Shown: positions 23,178 through 32,400 of the stretch, in pieces
Layout of the letters: each line of letters opens with the position of its first letter
How positions within the stretch are numbered: the stretch's first letter is position 1
Source: Chitinophagaceae bacterium
Lineage (GTDB): Bacteria; Bacteroidota; Bacteroidia; Chitinophagales; Chitinophagaceae
Direction of reading: 5' to 3'
NCBI GenBank assembly: GCA_016720565.1
Contig: JADKKJ010000012.1
Span: 372,001 to 436,000 of the forward strand
Length of the DNA: 64,000 bases
Position numbers and translations under genes: made by a program
Notes under the pieces: model-generated
What the model saw: only the letters and a program-made list of their open reading frames with translations
Database searches by the model: none
Told to the model about the DNA's origin: nothing

Positions 23178-24128
23178 TTATCTCGGTCCGAGATAAGTCC
23201 ATGTTTCGTCGAAATATGCACGGTGAGGAGTGACCACACTTGGCTGATCCATCCAGTATTTGATCTTGATAACCGCAGGGCTACCTGCGATAAACTTGTT
23301 AACACCAGAAGGATCCAGGTTAGCGCTACGACCATTACCAGAAGGCTGGCCATAGAAGTTAACCACACTGGCGACATTGTCACTCGCGTCAAAATTGATG
23401 ACCAGGCCAAAGCTGCCATAGTATGAATAACCGGTACCGGTCCAGAACAGATAAGCAGGTGTTGGCGTACCAAAGTTAACAGCATCCTGAACCTTACATT
23501 GGGTAGGGCCAGTGGTCACCAGCTGCCATTCCAGCGGATAAGCTGAAACGAAAGCGGCATTGGAAGCATCCAGGAATGAACCATCGATCTCATAGTTACC
23601 ATCAAACTTGTTCTTTACAAGGATGGTTACGATGATGTCCTTTTGAAGCTGGTCAACAACACCTTCGCTTACAGATACCAGCTTAAAGCCAATGGCATAA
23701 GCATTCTGCAGGTTCAGGTTGTTCTTGTTCAGGGTCATTTTGAAAGTATAACGGCCTTCATTTCCCGGATCGAAATCAAATTCCAGTCCACCAGGAAGCG
23801 TGTATGCATTTGTTGGCAGGGCCACAAAGCTAGAACCATTGGCAGTGTTATAAGCAGTAACCAGGCTGTTATCTACGGCCAGTACTGCATGGATCTTACC
23901 CGCTTTTTTACGGGGGGCGGAATAACGCATATCCAGCAGGTCCAGTGTCTCGATCGCCGGAGAACCCAAAAGCGCGAATGATTTTGTCTGGCCATAATAG
24001 AATCGGTCGAATATCCCAGAAGAGATACTACCATCGTCGGCGATAACACCCAGGCTGTCCTTGCTCTTCAGGCAGGACGTCAGCAGGGCTGGAACGAGGG
24101 CAATAAGCAATAATGATCTCAGTTTCAT
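23178..24128 (-). CDS. DUF1735-type surface lipoprotein, copy 2
   Basis: 316-residue lipoprotein with lipobox LLTSC (Cys about residue 18). The body matches the DUF1735-containing lipoproteins that accompany SusC/SusD pairs: an N-terminal beta domain (LLDMRYSAPRKKAGKIHAVL, TAYNTANGSSFVALPTNAYTLPGG) and a C-terminal domain ending FDETWTYLGPR. These are thought to be accessory surface proteins for glycan or polymer binding (family knowledge). It is the last gene of the sus-like cluster and nearly identical to copy 1. Differences cluster at about residues 175-195. ATG at 24128 preferred over the longer open frame because it gives the signal peptide MKLRSLLLIALVPALLTSC, as in copy 1. Confidence 0.87.
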   Translation of the reverse strand: MKLRSLLLIALVPALLTSCLKSKDSLGVIADDGSISSGIFDRFYYGQTKSFALLGSPAIETLDLLDMRYSAPRKKAGKIHAVLAVDNSLVTAYNTANGSSFVALPTNAYTLPGGLEFDFDPGNEGRYTFKMTLNKNNLNLQNAYAIGFKLVSVSEGVVDQLQKDIIVTILVKNKFDGNYEIDGSFLDASNAAFVSAYPLEWQLVTTGPTQCKVQDAVNFGTPTPAYLFWTGTGYSYYGSFGLVINFDASDNVASVVNFYGQPSGNGRSANLDPSGVNKFIAGSPAVIKIKYWMDQPSVVTPHRAYFDETWTYLGPR

Positions 24129-24274
24129 ATTGTGTAGTTTTTGTGGTTCAGTAAATTTTCGGCAAAGAAGGTTACCCTCCCTGCTTATCTGAATCGTCAT
24201 TCCCTGGCTAAGCGTTGCCTCCCCCAACCAAATGCAGCTTGCCCTAAAGGAATCGACAGTTTAAAAAATAATAA

Positions 24275-24297
24275 AGCCGCCCTTATTGGGGGCGGCT
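24275..24297 (-). terminator. Terminator after first DUF1735 lipoprotein gene
   Basis: Same stem as at 23131 (AGCCGCCC / GGGCGGCT), with an A/T-rich minus-strand tail (TTTATTATTTTTTAAA). It would separate copy 1 from copy 2 unless read through. Confidence 0.88.
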
Positions 24298-24321
24298 CCA
24301 TTACTGAGAACAATATTTCAA

Positions 24322-25278
24322 TTATCTCGGTCCGAGATAAGTCCATGTTTCGTCGAAATATGCACGGTGAGGAGTGACCACACTTGGCTGATCCATCCAG
24401 TATTTGATCTTGATAACCGCAGGACTACCAGGAATAAACTTGTTCACACCAGAAGGATCCAGGTTAGCGCTACGACCATTACCAGAAGGCTGGCCATAGA
24501 AGTTAACCACACTGGCAACATTGTCACTGGCGTCAAAATTTACGACCAGGCCAAAGCTGCCATAGTAGGAATAAGCTGATCCTGTCCAGAATAGGTATGC
24601 AGGTGTGGGCGTACCAAAGTCAACAGCATCCTGAACTTTACACTGCGTAGGGCCAGTGGTTACCAGCTGCCATTCCAGTGGATAGGCTGCAGTAAAAGCA
24701 GCACCAGCAGCAGAAACATCATAGAATGTACCGTCGATCGCATAGTTACCATCATATTTATTCTTAACCAGGATGGTTACGATGATATCCTTCTGAAGCT
24801 GGTCAACAACACCTTCGCTTACAGATACCAGCTTAAAGCCAATGGCATAAGCATTCTGCAGGTTCAGGTTGTTCTTGTTCAGCGTCAGTTGGAAAGTATG
24901 ACGGCCCTGGTTTCCCGGGTCGAAATCAAATTCCAGTCCACCAGGAAGCGTATATGCATTTGTTGGCAGGGCCACAAAGCTTGTACCGTTGGCAGTGTTA
25001 TAGGCAGTTACCAGGCTGTTATCTACAGCCAGTACCGCATGGATCTTACCCGCTTTTTTACGGGGGGCAGAATAACGCATATCCAGCAGGTCCAGTGTCT
25101 CGATCGCCGGAGAACCTAAAAGGGCGAAAGATTTTGTCTGGCCATAATAGAATCGGTCGAATATCCCAGAAGAGATACTACCATCGTCGGCGATCACACC
25201 CAGGCTGTCCTTGCTCTTCAGGCAGGACGTCAGCAGGGCTGGAACGAGGGCAATAAGCAATAATGATCTCAGTTTCAT
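24322..25278 (-). CDS. DUF1735-type surface lipoprotein, copy 1
   Basis: 318-residue paralogue of the gene at 23178, third in the order susC-susD-lipoprotein. Signal peptide and lipobox are identical (ALLTSCLKSKDS). The same DUF1735-like N-terminal and beta-rich C-terminal domains are present. The most divergent segment between the copies is GTFYDVSAAGAAFTAAYPLEW here against GSFLDASNAAFVSAYPLEW in copy 2. It starts 22 bases after the susD stop and is therefore probably cotranscribed with susCD. Likely exposed on the outer membrane next to the SusCD transporter. Confidence 0.88.
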   Translation of the reverse strand: MKLRSLLLIALVPALLTSCLKSKDSLGVIADDGSISSGIFDRFYYGQTKSFALLGSPAIETLDLLDMRYSAPRKKAGKIHAVLAVDNSLVTAYNTANGTSFVALPTNAYTLPGGLEFDFDPGNQGRHTFQLTLNKNNLNLQNAYAIGFKLVSVSEGVVDQLQKDIIVTILVKNKYDGNYAIDGTFYDVSAAGAAFTAAYPLEWQLVTTGPTQCKVQDAVDFGTPTPAYLFWTGSAYSYYGSFGLVVNFDASDNVASVVNFYGQPSGNGRSANLDPSGVNKFIPGSPAVIKIKYWMDQPSVVTPHRAYFDETWTYLGPR

Positions 25279-25300
25279 ATTGTGTAGTTTTTATTGTTCA

Positions 25301-26863
25301 TTAATTAACGTCCCAGAAAATCCTGGTATTAAATACATAGGAACTTCCTGAAAGAGGAACATTCGCTCCATTATTGTTAGACTCGCCGATCGGATAGTAA
25401 ATACGCACAGGTTGAGATTGTGAAGTAGCTACTGATTGAGCGGTATAAGGGCTAGGAATATTTCCGTTAGGATTAGAAGGAGAATTTGTCCTTCTGTATT
25501 CTGCCCATGCCTCAGAACCATCTACGTTGGTAAGCGCGATCCATTTTTGAACCCAGATAGCTTTCAACTTATCGGCTGAAGCGCTCCAGTCGGCATTGGC
25601 AATACCATTTATCAGGTAGGCATTAGCAGCGGTGATTGCCTGAGCCTGTGTAGCAGTAGAATAAGTAGTACCTACATTGCAAACAAACTGGAAATCACGA
25701 CGAACACCCTCTTCATAGGCTGCTTGCGCGCTACCGGCTAACCAGCCACGCTGACGAGCTTCTGCCTGAAGGAAATAAGATTCAGCATCTGTCATGACAG
25801 TAACCGGACGAGTAGCCTGGCCTTTAATAACCACCATTCTACCCATTCCAGAAGTATTTGAACTCAGATAGGAAATAGCTCCATTGGATCCACCTAAAGG
25901 TACACCCTGATAGTTGGCGGGCAGGTTTACGCTAGGATCTGTCATAGCCACATCATTCTCAGGTTTGCCTTTCAGCGCAGCAATACGGGAAAGTCGGAAC
26001 AGGTCGCTGCTGGTTTTCAACCAATCAACGATCGCACCACCCATTTTACGGAAGTCACCAGTCTGACCATCATTCTGATCATAACCCCAGTTGGCATAAT
26101 ACCAGTTCAGCTTACCAGCTGTTTTCAGGTAACCACCCAAAGGCTGGCATAATACTGGCGCATCCATAAAACCATCTGATGAAAGAGTGGCAATATCAGC
26201 TGCTGCATTATAACCGGAAACATTACTTCTTCTTACGATCAAACGCAGTTTAAGCGTATTGGCAAATTTCTTCCAGCTGGAAGCGCTACCATTAAAAAAC
26301 AGGTCGCTGTTATCATTTGAAGGGAAACTGGAAGCATTGATCAGGTTTACTGCCTGTGTAAGCCTGGTAGTTAACGCTGTATAAATAGCAGCAGCGTCAT
26401 CATACTTAGGCGTGGTGAATTTTGTACCCTGAAGCGCTTCAGAGTAAGGAACATTACCATAAAGATCTACCAGTTTCTGGTACATCATTACCTGTGTGAT
26501 CATGGCAGGGCCCACCATGTAGGCAAAACCATCTGCTGTTGCATTGTTGATCACATACTGAAGGTCGTTCAGGTTGTCATAAGTTCCATTCCAGAAGTTA
26601 AAATCACCATTGGTGAAAACATAGGTCTTTTCCTGGCCACCACCGGTAAAACTGGTAGAGTGACCATACATTCCGTCCCATGTACCACCGGTGATATGCA
26701 TACCACCTACCATAGTTCTCGCTGCGGAGTTCAGTGCATTGGCGAAAACATAGTTTGATTGCGTTACGGTAGCGGTGTTCGGGTTATCATTGACGGCCAG
26801 GTATTTCTGACAGCCCGTCAATACTACTGAGCCCAACAGCGCGAATAATATTAGTCTTTTCAT
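25301..26863 (-). CDS. SusD/RagB-family outer-membrane lipoprotein (SusD-like_2)
   Basis: 520 residues with lipobox VLTGC (Cys about residue 18) and the start QKYLAVNDNPNTATVTQSNYVFANALNSAA seen in the SusD-like_2 group, which often pairs with non-glycan or peptide-type SusC transporters. TPR-like helical repeats fill the body; the C-terminus has the usual WVQKWIALTNVDGSEAWAEYRRTN followed by YPIGESNNNGANV. It acts as the surface lid of the SusC barrel encoded 19 bases upstream. The substrate cannot be read from sequence, and no glycoside hydrolase, peptidase or sensor gene is nearby. Confidence 0.92.
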   Translation of the reverse strand: MKRLILFALLGSVVLTGCQKYLAVNDNPNTATVTQSNYVFANALNSAARTMVGGMHITGGTWDGMYGHSTSFTGGGQEKTYVFTNGDFNFWNGTYDNLNDLQYVINNATADGFAYMVGPAMITQVMMYQKLVDLYGNVPYSEALQGTKFTTPKYDDAAAIYTALTTRLTQAVNLINASSFPSNDNSDLFFNGSASSWKKFANTLKLRLIVRRSNVSGYNAAADIATLSSDGFMDAPVLCQPLGGYLKTAGKLNWYYANWGYDQNDGQTGDFRKMGGAIVDWLKTSSDLFRLSRIAALKGKPENDVAMTDPSVNLPANYQGVPLGGSNGAISYLSSNTSGMGRMVVIKGQATRPVTVMTDAESYFLQAEARQRGWLAGSAQAAYEEGVRRDFQFVCNVGTTYSTATQAQAITAANAYLINGIANADWSASADKLKAIWVQKWIALTNVDGSEAWAEYRRTNSPSNPNGNIPSPYTAQSVATSQSQPVRIYYPIGESNNNGANVPLSGSSYVFNTRIFWDVN

Positions 26864-26882
26864 TTCTTGTTTTTTTACTCGT

Positions 26883-29800
26883 TTAGAAAGTGATTCTCAG
26901 GGTTCCACCATACTGACGAACAGGAGGCGTATTTCCGGTTGTATTCAGACCTACACCATTTCCGTTTGTATTGGAGAACTCAGGGTCAGTATAAATATTC
27001 TCTTTAGGCACCCATGTGAACAGGTTACGACCAAAGAAAGATACACCAACACCTTTAAGCGCTTTGAAACCTTTGTACCACTTAGTGGGCAGGGCAAAAT
27101 CCAAAGAGACGTCACGGATCTTCCAGAAGTTACCAGAATAAGTGAACCAGTCACCATTAGACAGAACACCACGGCTGAAACCATAGTCACCCCATCCTTC
27201 ATAAGCTGCGATATAATTGTCTACAGCAATATTGGTGTTAGGAACATATTTGGAACCGTCGAAGTATACAGAATTAGGCCAGATGAACTGCTGGCGGTTG
27301 TAACGGGTAGTGGCTGCAGAAGAACCTGTGAAGGACATATCCTGTGCCATATCTGAGTAAACAACATAACCTCCGCGGTATTCAGCATTGGCAGAAAGAG
27401 TAACCCATTTGTAAGCCACTTTCAGTCCAAGACCGATCTGGTGCTTAGGAATAGTTGCGCCCTGATCTTTCAATCCATTACCTCTGGTAGGCCATCCATC
27501 GGCTGCATCAACAATTGTTGAACCAGAAGCTGAGTCGATCGCGAAATAAGTTGTTTGAAGGTAAGGGAATGGTTTACCAACGATAGCGCTGATAAATGAT
27601 TCAGAACCTGCACCATTAAGTCCCAATTTAGTTGAACCACTATAAAGTGATTTCACCTCATTGGTATTCCAGGTATAGTTGCCATTGATATCGATGGTCC
27701 AGTTCTTCTTACGCATCAGGTTCACTTTCAATTCTGCCTCGAAACCTTTGTTGGCAACGCGGGCAGCATTGATAGTAGTAGAAGTATAACCAGTAGAAGG
27801 AGAAAGGGCTACGTTCAACACCTGGTTTTTAGCATCCTGGTAGAAATAAGACGCGTCAAGGTTGATACGGCTTTTCCAGAAAGATGCTTCCAGACCCACC
27901 TCTTTAGAGTATACGAACTCAGGCTGAAGAGCAGGATCAGGATAGTTATCACCCACAGTTACACCCACAACGGATCCATAAGGGAATCCAGAACCTGGAG
28001 AATAAGTAGGATCAAGGCTATAGGCACCGAGGTTCTCGTTACCATTCTTATTATAAGAAGCCCTTAATTTCAGGTAATTGAAGGCATCAGATTTAAGGCC
28101 TGGAACAGCTTCTGTAACGATGAAGGATGCGTCAACACCATAGTAGGTGAAGTTATACAACTTCCTGTCGCGTTTTGGAGAGTAGAAAATTGAAGAAGCA
28201 TCATGCCTTAAAGAACCGTGTAAAAAGAAGTAATCTTTGTAGCCTACTGTCAGGTCACCGAATGTACCGATACGACGGGAAAGGCTATTGCTTTCACCAC
28301 CGGTCAGCTCACCAGAACGGTTACCTACGTTATACAGACCTGGCAGGATCACAGCAGAAGAACCTACGTTCAGCGACTTAGATTTTCTGTCCTGGATATT
28401 CTGACCAAGGATCAATTTAGCATTGAATTTGCCGATTGTCTTTTCGAAGTTTACAAACAGGTCAGAGTTAACCCTCCAGCCATAGCTGCCGGCATCTCCA
28501 ACACCACCTGTAACGTTGTTCTTAGCTCTGTATACATATGAGTAATCATTGTATTTAGCTACAGCGGTTACTGGCTTTACAGCCAGGTTACCTTTTGCAT
28601 ACTCAGAATAGGTAAATGCATTTGTCCAGCTCTTAGAGAAAGAGTTGGTAAGGGCAGTACCTACACGGTAGCTGATCTCCATCCAGCTAACTGGTTTGAA
28701 GTTCAGGGTAATGGCGCTATTGAAATAAGTATTCCTTGAATCACTGCGATTGTTATCCAGTTCAAACCATGGGTTATTATAATAGTCATTGAAATAACCA
28801 TTAGGGTTTGCGAAAGGATTGGTTTGCCAGTCCCTCAGCTTATCGATAGGAACCCAGGCCGGAGTATTCAGGGCGAAGAAATAATAATCAGAAGTAGTAC
28901 GCTGAGCACGGTCAAAAGAGAAGGTACCATCAAAAGAAGCCTTGAACTTACCGTAAGTACGGCTACCGTTGAAACGGAAGGCATCCCTGTGATACTGGTC
29001 TTTTGGAACGATACCTTTGATAAGCGCATCCTGTGCAGAAAGGAAGAAACTGCTGTTTGCGTCGCCACCACGGATGCTTACATCATTGGTAACAGAAACA
29101 CCCAGGTTCCAAACTTTCTTACGGATTCCAGGAATATACTCATAAGGATATAATTGGTAAGAACCATCCTGGAGTTTACGACCAGCTGAACGGATAGAAC
29201 CATCATATTGGTCACCGTACTGTTGGTTTTCAAAAGGACGGAAGTTCTCTTCCTGGGTCAAACCATAACCTGAACCAGAACCATGTGAGGTATTGAAATC
29301 AGGAAGGAAAGTAACATCTTCAAAGTTTGTAGTGCTCTGGAAGGAGATCTGTGGTTTACCACCTTTTTTAGTAGTAATTACCAGGGCTCCGTTTACACCA
29401 TCAGGACCATAAAGTGTTGCGGCCTGACCACCTTTCAGGATGGTTACGGTCTCAACGTCGTTAGGGTTAAGATAGTTAAGCGTGTTCGCTGGAACAGGAA
29501 CACCATCCAAAACGATCAAGGCGGTGTTATCACCAGTCAGCGACCTGTTACCACGCAAAACGATACGTGGAGCAGCGTTAACTGAGTTAGACGTGTTATA
29601 AACTGTAAGACCTGCAGCTTTACCGGAAAGAGCCTGGCCGAGACGAGGCGCCTGTCCATTGGTAATCTGATCAGCCTTAATGGTTGTGTTAGCGTAGCCT
29701 ACTTCTTTCGGCCTTCTTCTAACACCCAGGGCGGTTACAACAACCTCAGTACCGGTTGTTACCGTCTTTTTGGCACGGATGGTAATATTGTTATCAGCAC

Positions 29801-30047
29801 CTACAGTAACATCTATAGGCTCGATACCACCTGAAACCTGGAGAACATCTCCGGTCTTGGCCAAAATGCGGAACATACCGTTGTTGTCGGCGGCTACACC
29901 CGTTTTGGTGCCTTTAATTCTAACTGATGCACCAGCTACGGGAGCACCACTCTCGTCAATCACCGAACCGGTAATGGTTCTGTTCTGACCGAATGCTAAT
30001 GAAACGAACAACATTAGCACCGTAAACAGTGATGTAATTTTTCTCAT
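26883..30047 (-). CDS. SusC/RagA-family TonB-linked outer-membrane transporter
   Basis: 1054 residues from the ATG at 30047. Signal peptide (KITSLFTVLMLFVSLAFGQ), CarboxypepD_reg-like domain (ITGSVIDESGAPVAGASVRIKG, residues 23-95; its end lacks the usual FSFVGY-type strand), TonB-box-like TEVVVTALGVRRR, plug domain (LRGNRSLTGDNTALIVLDGVPV, ETVTILKGGQAATLYGPDGVNGALVITTKKGG) and a 22-stranded barrel ending RQYGGTLRITF, a typical C-terminal beta signal. Imports an unknown ligand with the SusD-like lipoprotein using TonB energy; a tonB gene is at 41765. The frame extends 30 bases upstream of 30047 without a signal-peptide advantage. Confidence 0.95.
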   Translation of the reverse strand: MRKITSLFTVLMLFVSLAFGQNRTITGSVIDESGAPVAGASVRIKGTKTGVAADNNGMFRILAKTGDVLQVSGGIEPIDVTVGADNNITIRAKKTVTTGTEVVVTALGVRRRPKEVGYANTTIKADQITNGQAPRLGQALSGKAAGLTVYNTSNSVNAAPRIVLRGNRSLTGDNTALIVLDGVPVPANTLNYLNPNDVETVTILKGGQAATLYGPDGVNGALVITTKKGGKPQISFQSTTNFEDVTFLPDFNTSHGSGSGYGLTQEENFRPFENQQYGDQYDGSIRSAGRKLQDGSYQLYPYEYIPGIRKKVWNLGVSVTNDVSIRGGDANSSFFLSAQDALIKGIVPKDQYHRDAFRFNGSRTYGKFKASFDGTFSFDRAQRTTSDYYFFALNTPAWVPIDKLRDWQTNPFANPNGYFNDYYNNPWFELDNNRSDSRNTYFNSAITLNFKPVSWMEISYRVGTALTNSFSKSWTNAFTYSEYAKGNLAVKPVTAVAKYNDYSYVYRAKNNVTGGVGDAGSYGWRVNSDLFVNFEKTIGKFNAKLILGQNIQDRKSKSLNVGSSAVILPGLYNVGNRSGELTGGESNSLSRRIGTFGDLTVGYKDYFFLHGSLRHDASSIFYSPKRDRKLYNFTYYGVDASFIVTEAVPGLKSDAFNYLKLRASYNKNGNENLGAYSLDPTYSPGSGFPYGSVVGVTVGDNYPDPALQPEFVYSKEVGLEASFWKSRINLDASYFYQDAKNQVLNVALSPSTGYTSTTINAARVANKGFEAELKVNLMRKKNWTIDINGNYTWNTNEVKSLYSGSTKLGLNGAGSESFISAIVGKPFPYLQTTYFAIDSASGSTIVDAADGWPTRGNGLKDQGATIPKHQIGLGLKVAYKWVTLSANAEYRGGYVVYSDMAQDMSFTGSSAATTRYNRQQFIWPNSVYFDGSKYVPNTNIAVDNYIAAYEGWGDYGFSRGVLSNGDWFTYSGNFWKIRDVSLDFALPTKWYKGFKALKGVGVSFFGRNLFTWVPKENIYTDPEFSNTNGNGVGLNTTGNTPPVRQYGGTLRITF

Positions 30048-30314
30048 GTTAACGTCAATTTTTAAATTTATAAGCATTGATTATCAAAGGAATCCGTAAA
30101 TTATGGGAATAAGGATCGCTTTTAAAGACATATTTGCCTTCGAAAATGCTGCGGCAAGGTAAAAATTTTTTTAACAATTAGTTAAATAAAGCAAAAAATA
30201 TTTCGATTGAGTGACAAGCGGTTAGGTTGGACTCAATCGTAAATGCCCCTATTTTGACCGGATTTCCCACAAAAACTCCCCCTGCCAAAAGTTAATAATT
30301 TAACATTCAGTGAA
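30048..30314. other. susC upstream region
   Basis: AT-rich noncoding region holding the 5' side of the susCD operon. No gene is supported. A TTGACGTTAAC segment precedes the susC ATG on the minus strand; no sigma/anti-sigma operator or clear TAnnTTTG box was recognised. Confidence 0.45.
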
Positions 30315-30341
30315 TTATAAAAAAAGGAGGCCTATGCCTCC
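30315..30341 (-). terminator. Terminator downstream of the HHH/beta-barrel operon
   Basis: On the minus strand GGAGGC-ATAG-GCCTCC is followed by TTTTTTTATAATTC. Confidence 0.9.
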
Positions 30342-30366
30342 GTTTGCATTAAACCCATGATACAGG

Positions 30367-32400
30367 TCAAAATAAAAAGCGAAGCTGGAAATGGTAATCC
30401 AGCCTTTTATTGCCCATGATGCGATCATTTGAATCTCCAATATGGTCCACTCCTTCATAGACTGTCGCAGCCAGACGAAACCAGCAACTGGTTTTTCGAT
30501 CCAGCTCATAGCCCGCTAAAACGTAATATCTTTTCCCCTTGCCGCTGAGGCCTGGTATAGAGAAACTATATAACACGTCATTTTCATATGCATAAACCGC
30601 AGCATCATATCCAGTGCTTTCAAAATATTGCCAGCGGCAACTAAGGTTTAGTGGTTTAAGAGAAGGCCGGTAAAGCAGGTCAACAAAAAATAAGAACCCC
30701 TGTTGCGCATCACTGCCTTTTTTATCATAGTGTACATATTCCATTCGCTGCCTGATCGTAATGTCATTACTGATCTTCCGTGAAATATGCAGCCTGAAAT
30801 TTTGCTGTGGCACAGAAAGTGTTGAATAATAATTCCCATCTCCCCTGTTCATTTGTTTTTGCCGAAAACGGGATCGCCCATAGATCTCGGTAAGTTTATC
30901 CGGCGTATAAACAACCTGTATTAATAGATCCCTGCCATAGGATGGAGCATTGACCCGGTAACGAAGCCAGGGAAAAGAATAAACATCAGCGTAAACATCA
31001 ATGCGCCAATCCGTTCGTGGACGGAACGTCAATCCCAAATAGATCCCTTTTTCATTGGTGGGAAAACCTGATTCGGTAAATGCATTTCCATTGATGGTTT
31101 GATAGCCTGCGGAAATATTTCGCCACAAAACAGACAGATCCGCCTTTCGGTCCAGGCTAATTAGGCAACCTGATAGCAGTGCACGGTTCAGCCTGGCATC
31201 CATGGCCATTTCTGCAAACCAATGCAGGTTCTTCCAGGTATAGGCCATATCCATGCTAAAATTAGACCATGTCTTTCCTTCAATTGCAAACCGATCATAA
31301 GCATCACCCGATCTTTTAAATGGTAAGGAAAACAAATAAGCAACGGCGTTGACCCCCGATCTCCATGCTCCATTTTCATAGGTCAAATTACCACCATAGA
31401 AAAATTGCTGCAAGGCTTTCCGGTTCTCATTTTCTGTATCAGTTCTGTGGTAACCGGAAGTTTGAAATGAATTTACAAAATAGCCTCCCGATAAACTATC
31501 CGGATACCGATTCGCATCCAGTTTGCGAAAGGAGGCAAAACCAGTTAAGCTCCATTTTCTCCTGTTGAGTGTGACAGCTGCTCCCCGGTTAAAGTAAAAT
31601 TCACCAGAGGAATTATAAGGCCGGATGATCTCGGACTGGCGTTTGCAATTCATCACATCGGCCGATCTTTTAAATGCCATACTCTGCCATTGTATCAAAC
31701 CCTGTCCCATATTCACAGTAAAATCTCCCAGGGCCAGCGACCGGATCACACCCATTTTCCGGAGGAAAAAATGAAACGAATAATGATCGAAGCCTAAACG
31801 ATTGGATTTTTTAAAAAATGGTTCCCCCGCATCTTTCTCCCCGCTGATCCCCCATTGCAGAAGATCATTATACTGATACCTTAACCGAAAGAACAGATGC
31901 TGAGGGGAACCGGAATATGCACGGCCGGCACTATCTGGAATAAAACCTTTTGATCTTTTAAGGTCCATGGAAGACCTAAGCAACAACTGGTGATCGCCCT
32001 TCCTTAACCGGCTGAATAATTGTTCACGATTGCTGATCACCGTTGTCACCGTAAGAAATGGAAAAAGTTTTCGCAGCAATGCTGCATCCCAGCCAGGAAC
32101 AGCCTGTAATTCGTAAAGGGAAATAAATTCCCCCAGTAATTTTCTGTACGATAAAAACGATCGAAGCTGCAATTCATTTAATATACCCAATCTTCTCAGA
32201 TCATCGGCATCAGCCCTGTTTATATTGAGTTTATGACGACTGAATGTTTCCATCTGCTGCAGCCATGCATCATCTTCAAGTCTTTCAGCTGATCGTTCAG
32301 CCTGGTCTTCCAGTTGCTGCTGCAAATTCACCGGAATTTCCTGTGCAAAAACTTCCACTCGCAAAATCATGGCACTAACCAATAAAATTATTTTTCTCAT
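30367..32400 (-). CDS. Exported helix-hairpin-helix protein with outer-membrane-like C-terminus
   Basis: 677 residues. Signal peptide (MRKIILLVSAMILRVEVFAQ) is followed by helical residues 21-50, then a ComEA-like helix-hairpin-helix pair at about residues 50-115 (KLNINRADADDLRRLGILNELQLRSFLSYRK and LYELQAVPGWDAALLRKLFPFL, given here in overlapping parts). The remaining 550 residues alternate aromatic and polar positions like beta-barrel strands and end YHFQLRFLF, an outer-membrane beta signal. HHH motifs usually bind DNA, so a surface barrel with a periplasmic HHH pair is suggestive of DNA handling, but this is inference. It overlaps the upstream gene by ATGA at 32397-32400 and ends at a strong terminator. 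Confidence 0.82.
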   Translation of the reverse strand: MRKIILLVSAMILRVEVFAQEIPVNLQQQLEDQAERSAERLEDDAWLQQMETFSRHKLNINRADADDLRRLGILNELQLRSFLSYRKLLGEFISLYELQAVPGWDAALLRKLFPFLTVTTVISNREQLFSRLRKGDHQLLLRSSMDLKRSKGFIPDSAGRAYSGSPQHLFFRLRYQYNDLLQWGISGEKDAGEPFFKKSNRLGFDHYSFHFFLRKMGVIRSLALGDFTVNMGQGLIQWQSMAFKRSADVMNCKRQSEIIRPYNSSGEFYFNRGAAVTLNRRKWSLTGFASFRKLDANRYPDSLSGGYFVNSFQTSGYHRTDTENENRKALQQFFYGGNLTYENGAWRSGVNAVAYLFSLPFKRSGDAYDRFAIEGKTWSNFSMDMAYTWKNLHWFAEMAMDARLNRALLSGCLISLDRKADLSVLWRNISAGYQTINGNAFTESGFPTNEKGIYLGLTFRPRTDWRIDVYADVYSFPWLRYRVNAPSYGRDLLIQVVYTPDKLTEIYGRSRFRQKQMNRGDGNYYSTLSVPQQNFRLHISRKISNDITIRQRMEYVHYDKKGSDAQQGFLFFVDLLYRPSLKPLNLSCRWQYFESTGYDAAVYAYENDVLYSFSIPGLSGKGKRYYVLAGYELDRKTSCWFRLAATVYEGVDHIGDSNDRIMGNKRLDYHFQLRFLF

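Larger units (their letters stand above)
23131..25278 (-). repeat. Tandem duplication of lipoprotein gene plus terminator, unit about 1.14 kb
   Basis: The terminator and gene at 23131-24128 are repeated at 24275-25278 with a 1144-bp offset at the 3' end and 1150 at the 5' end (two extra codons in the upstream copy). Nucleotide identity is very high by eye, including the 3' untranslated region and the start of the leader (ATTGTGTAGTTTTT on the plus strand). Confidence 0.92.
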
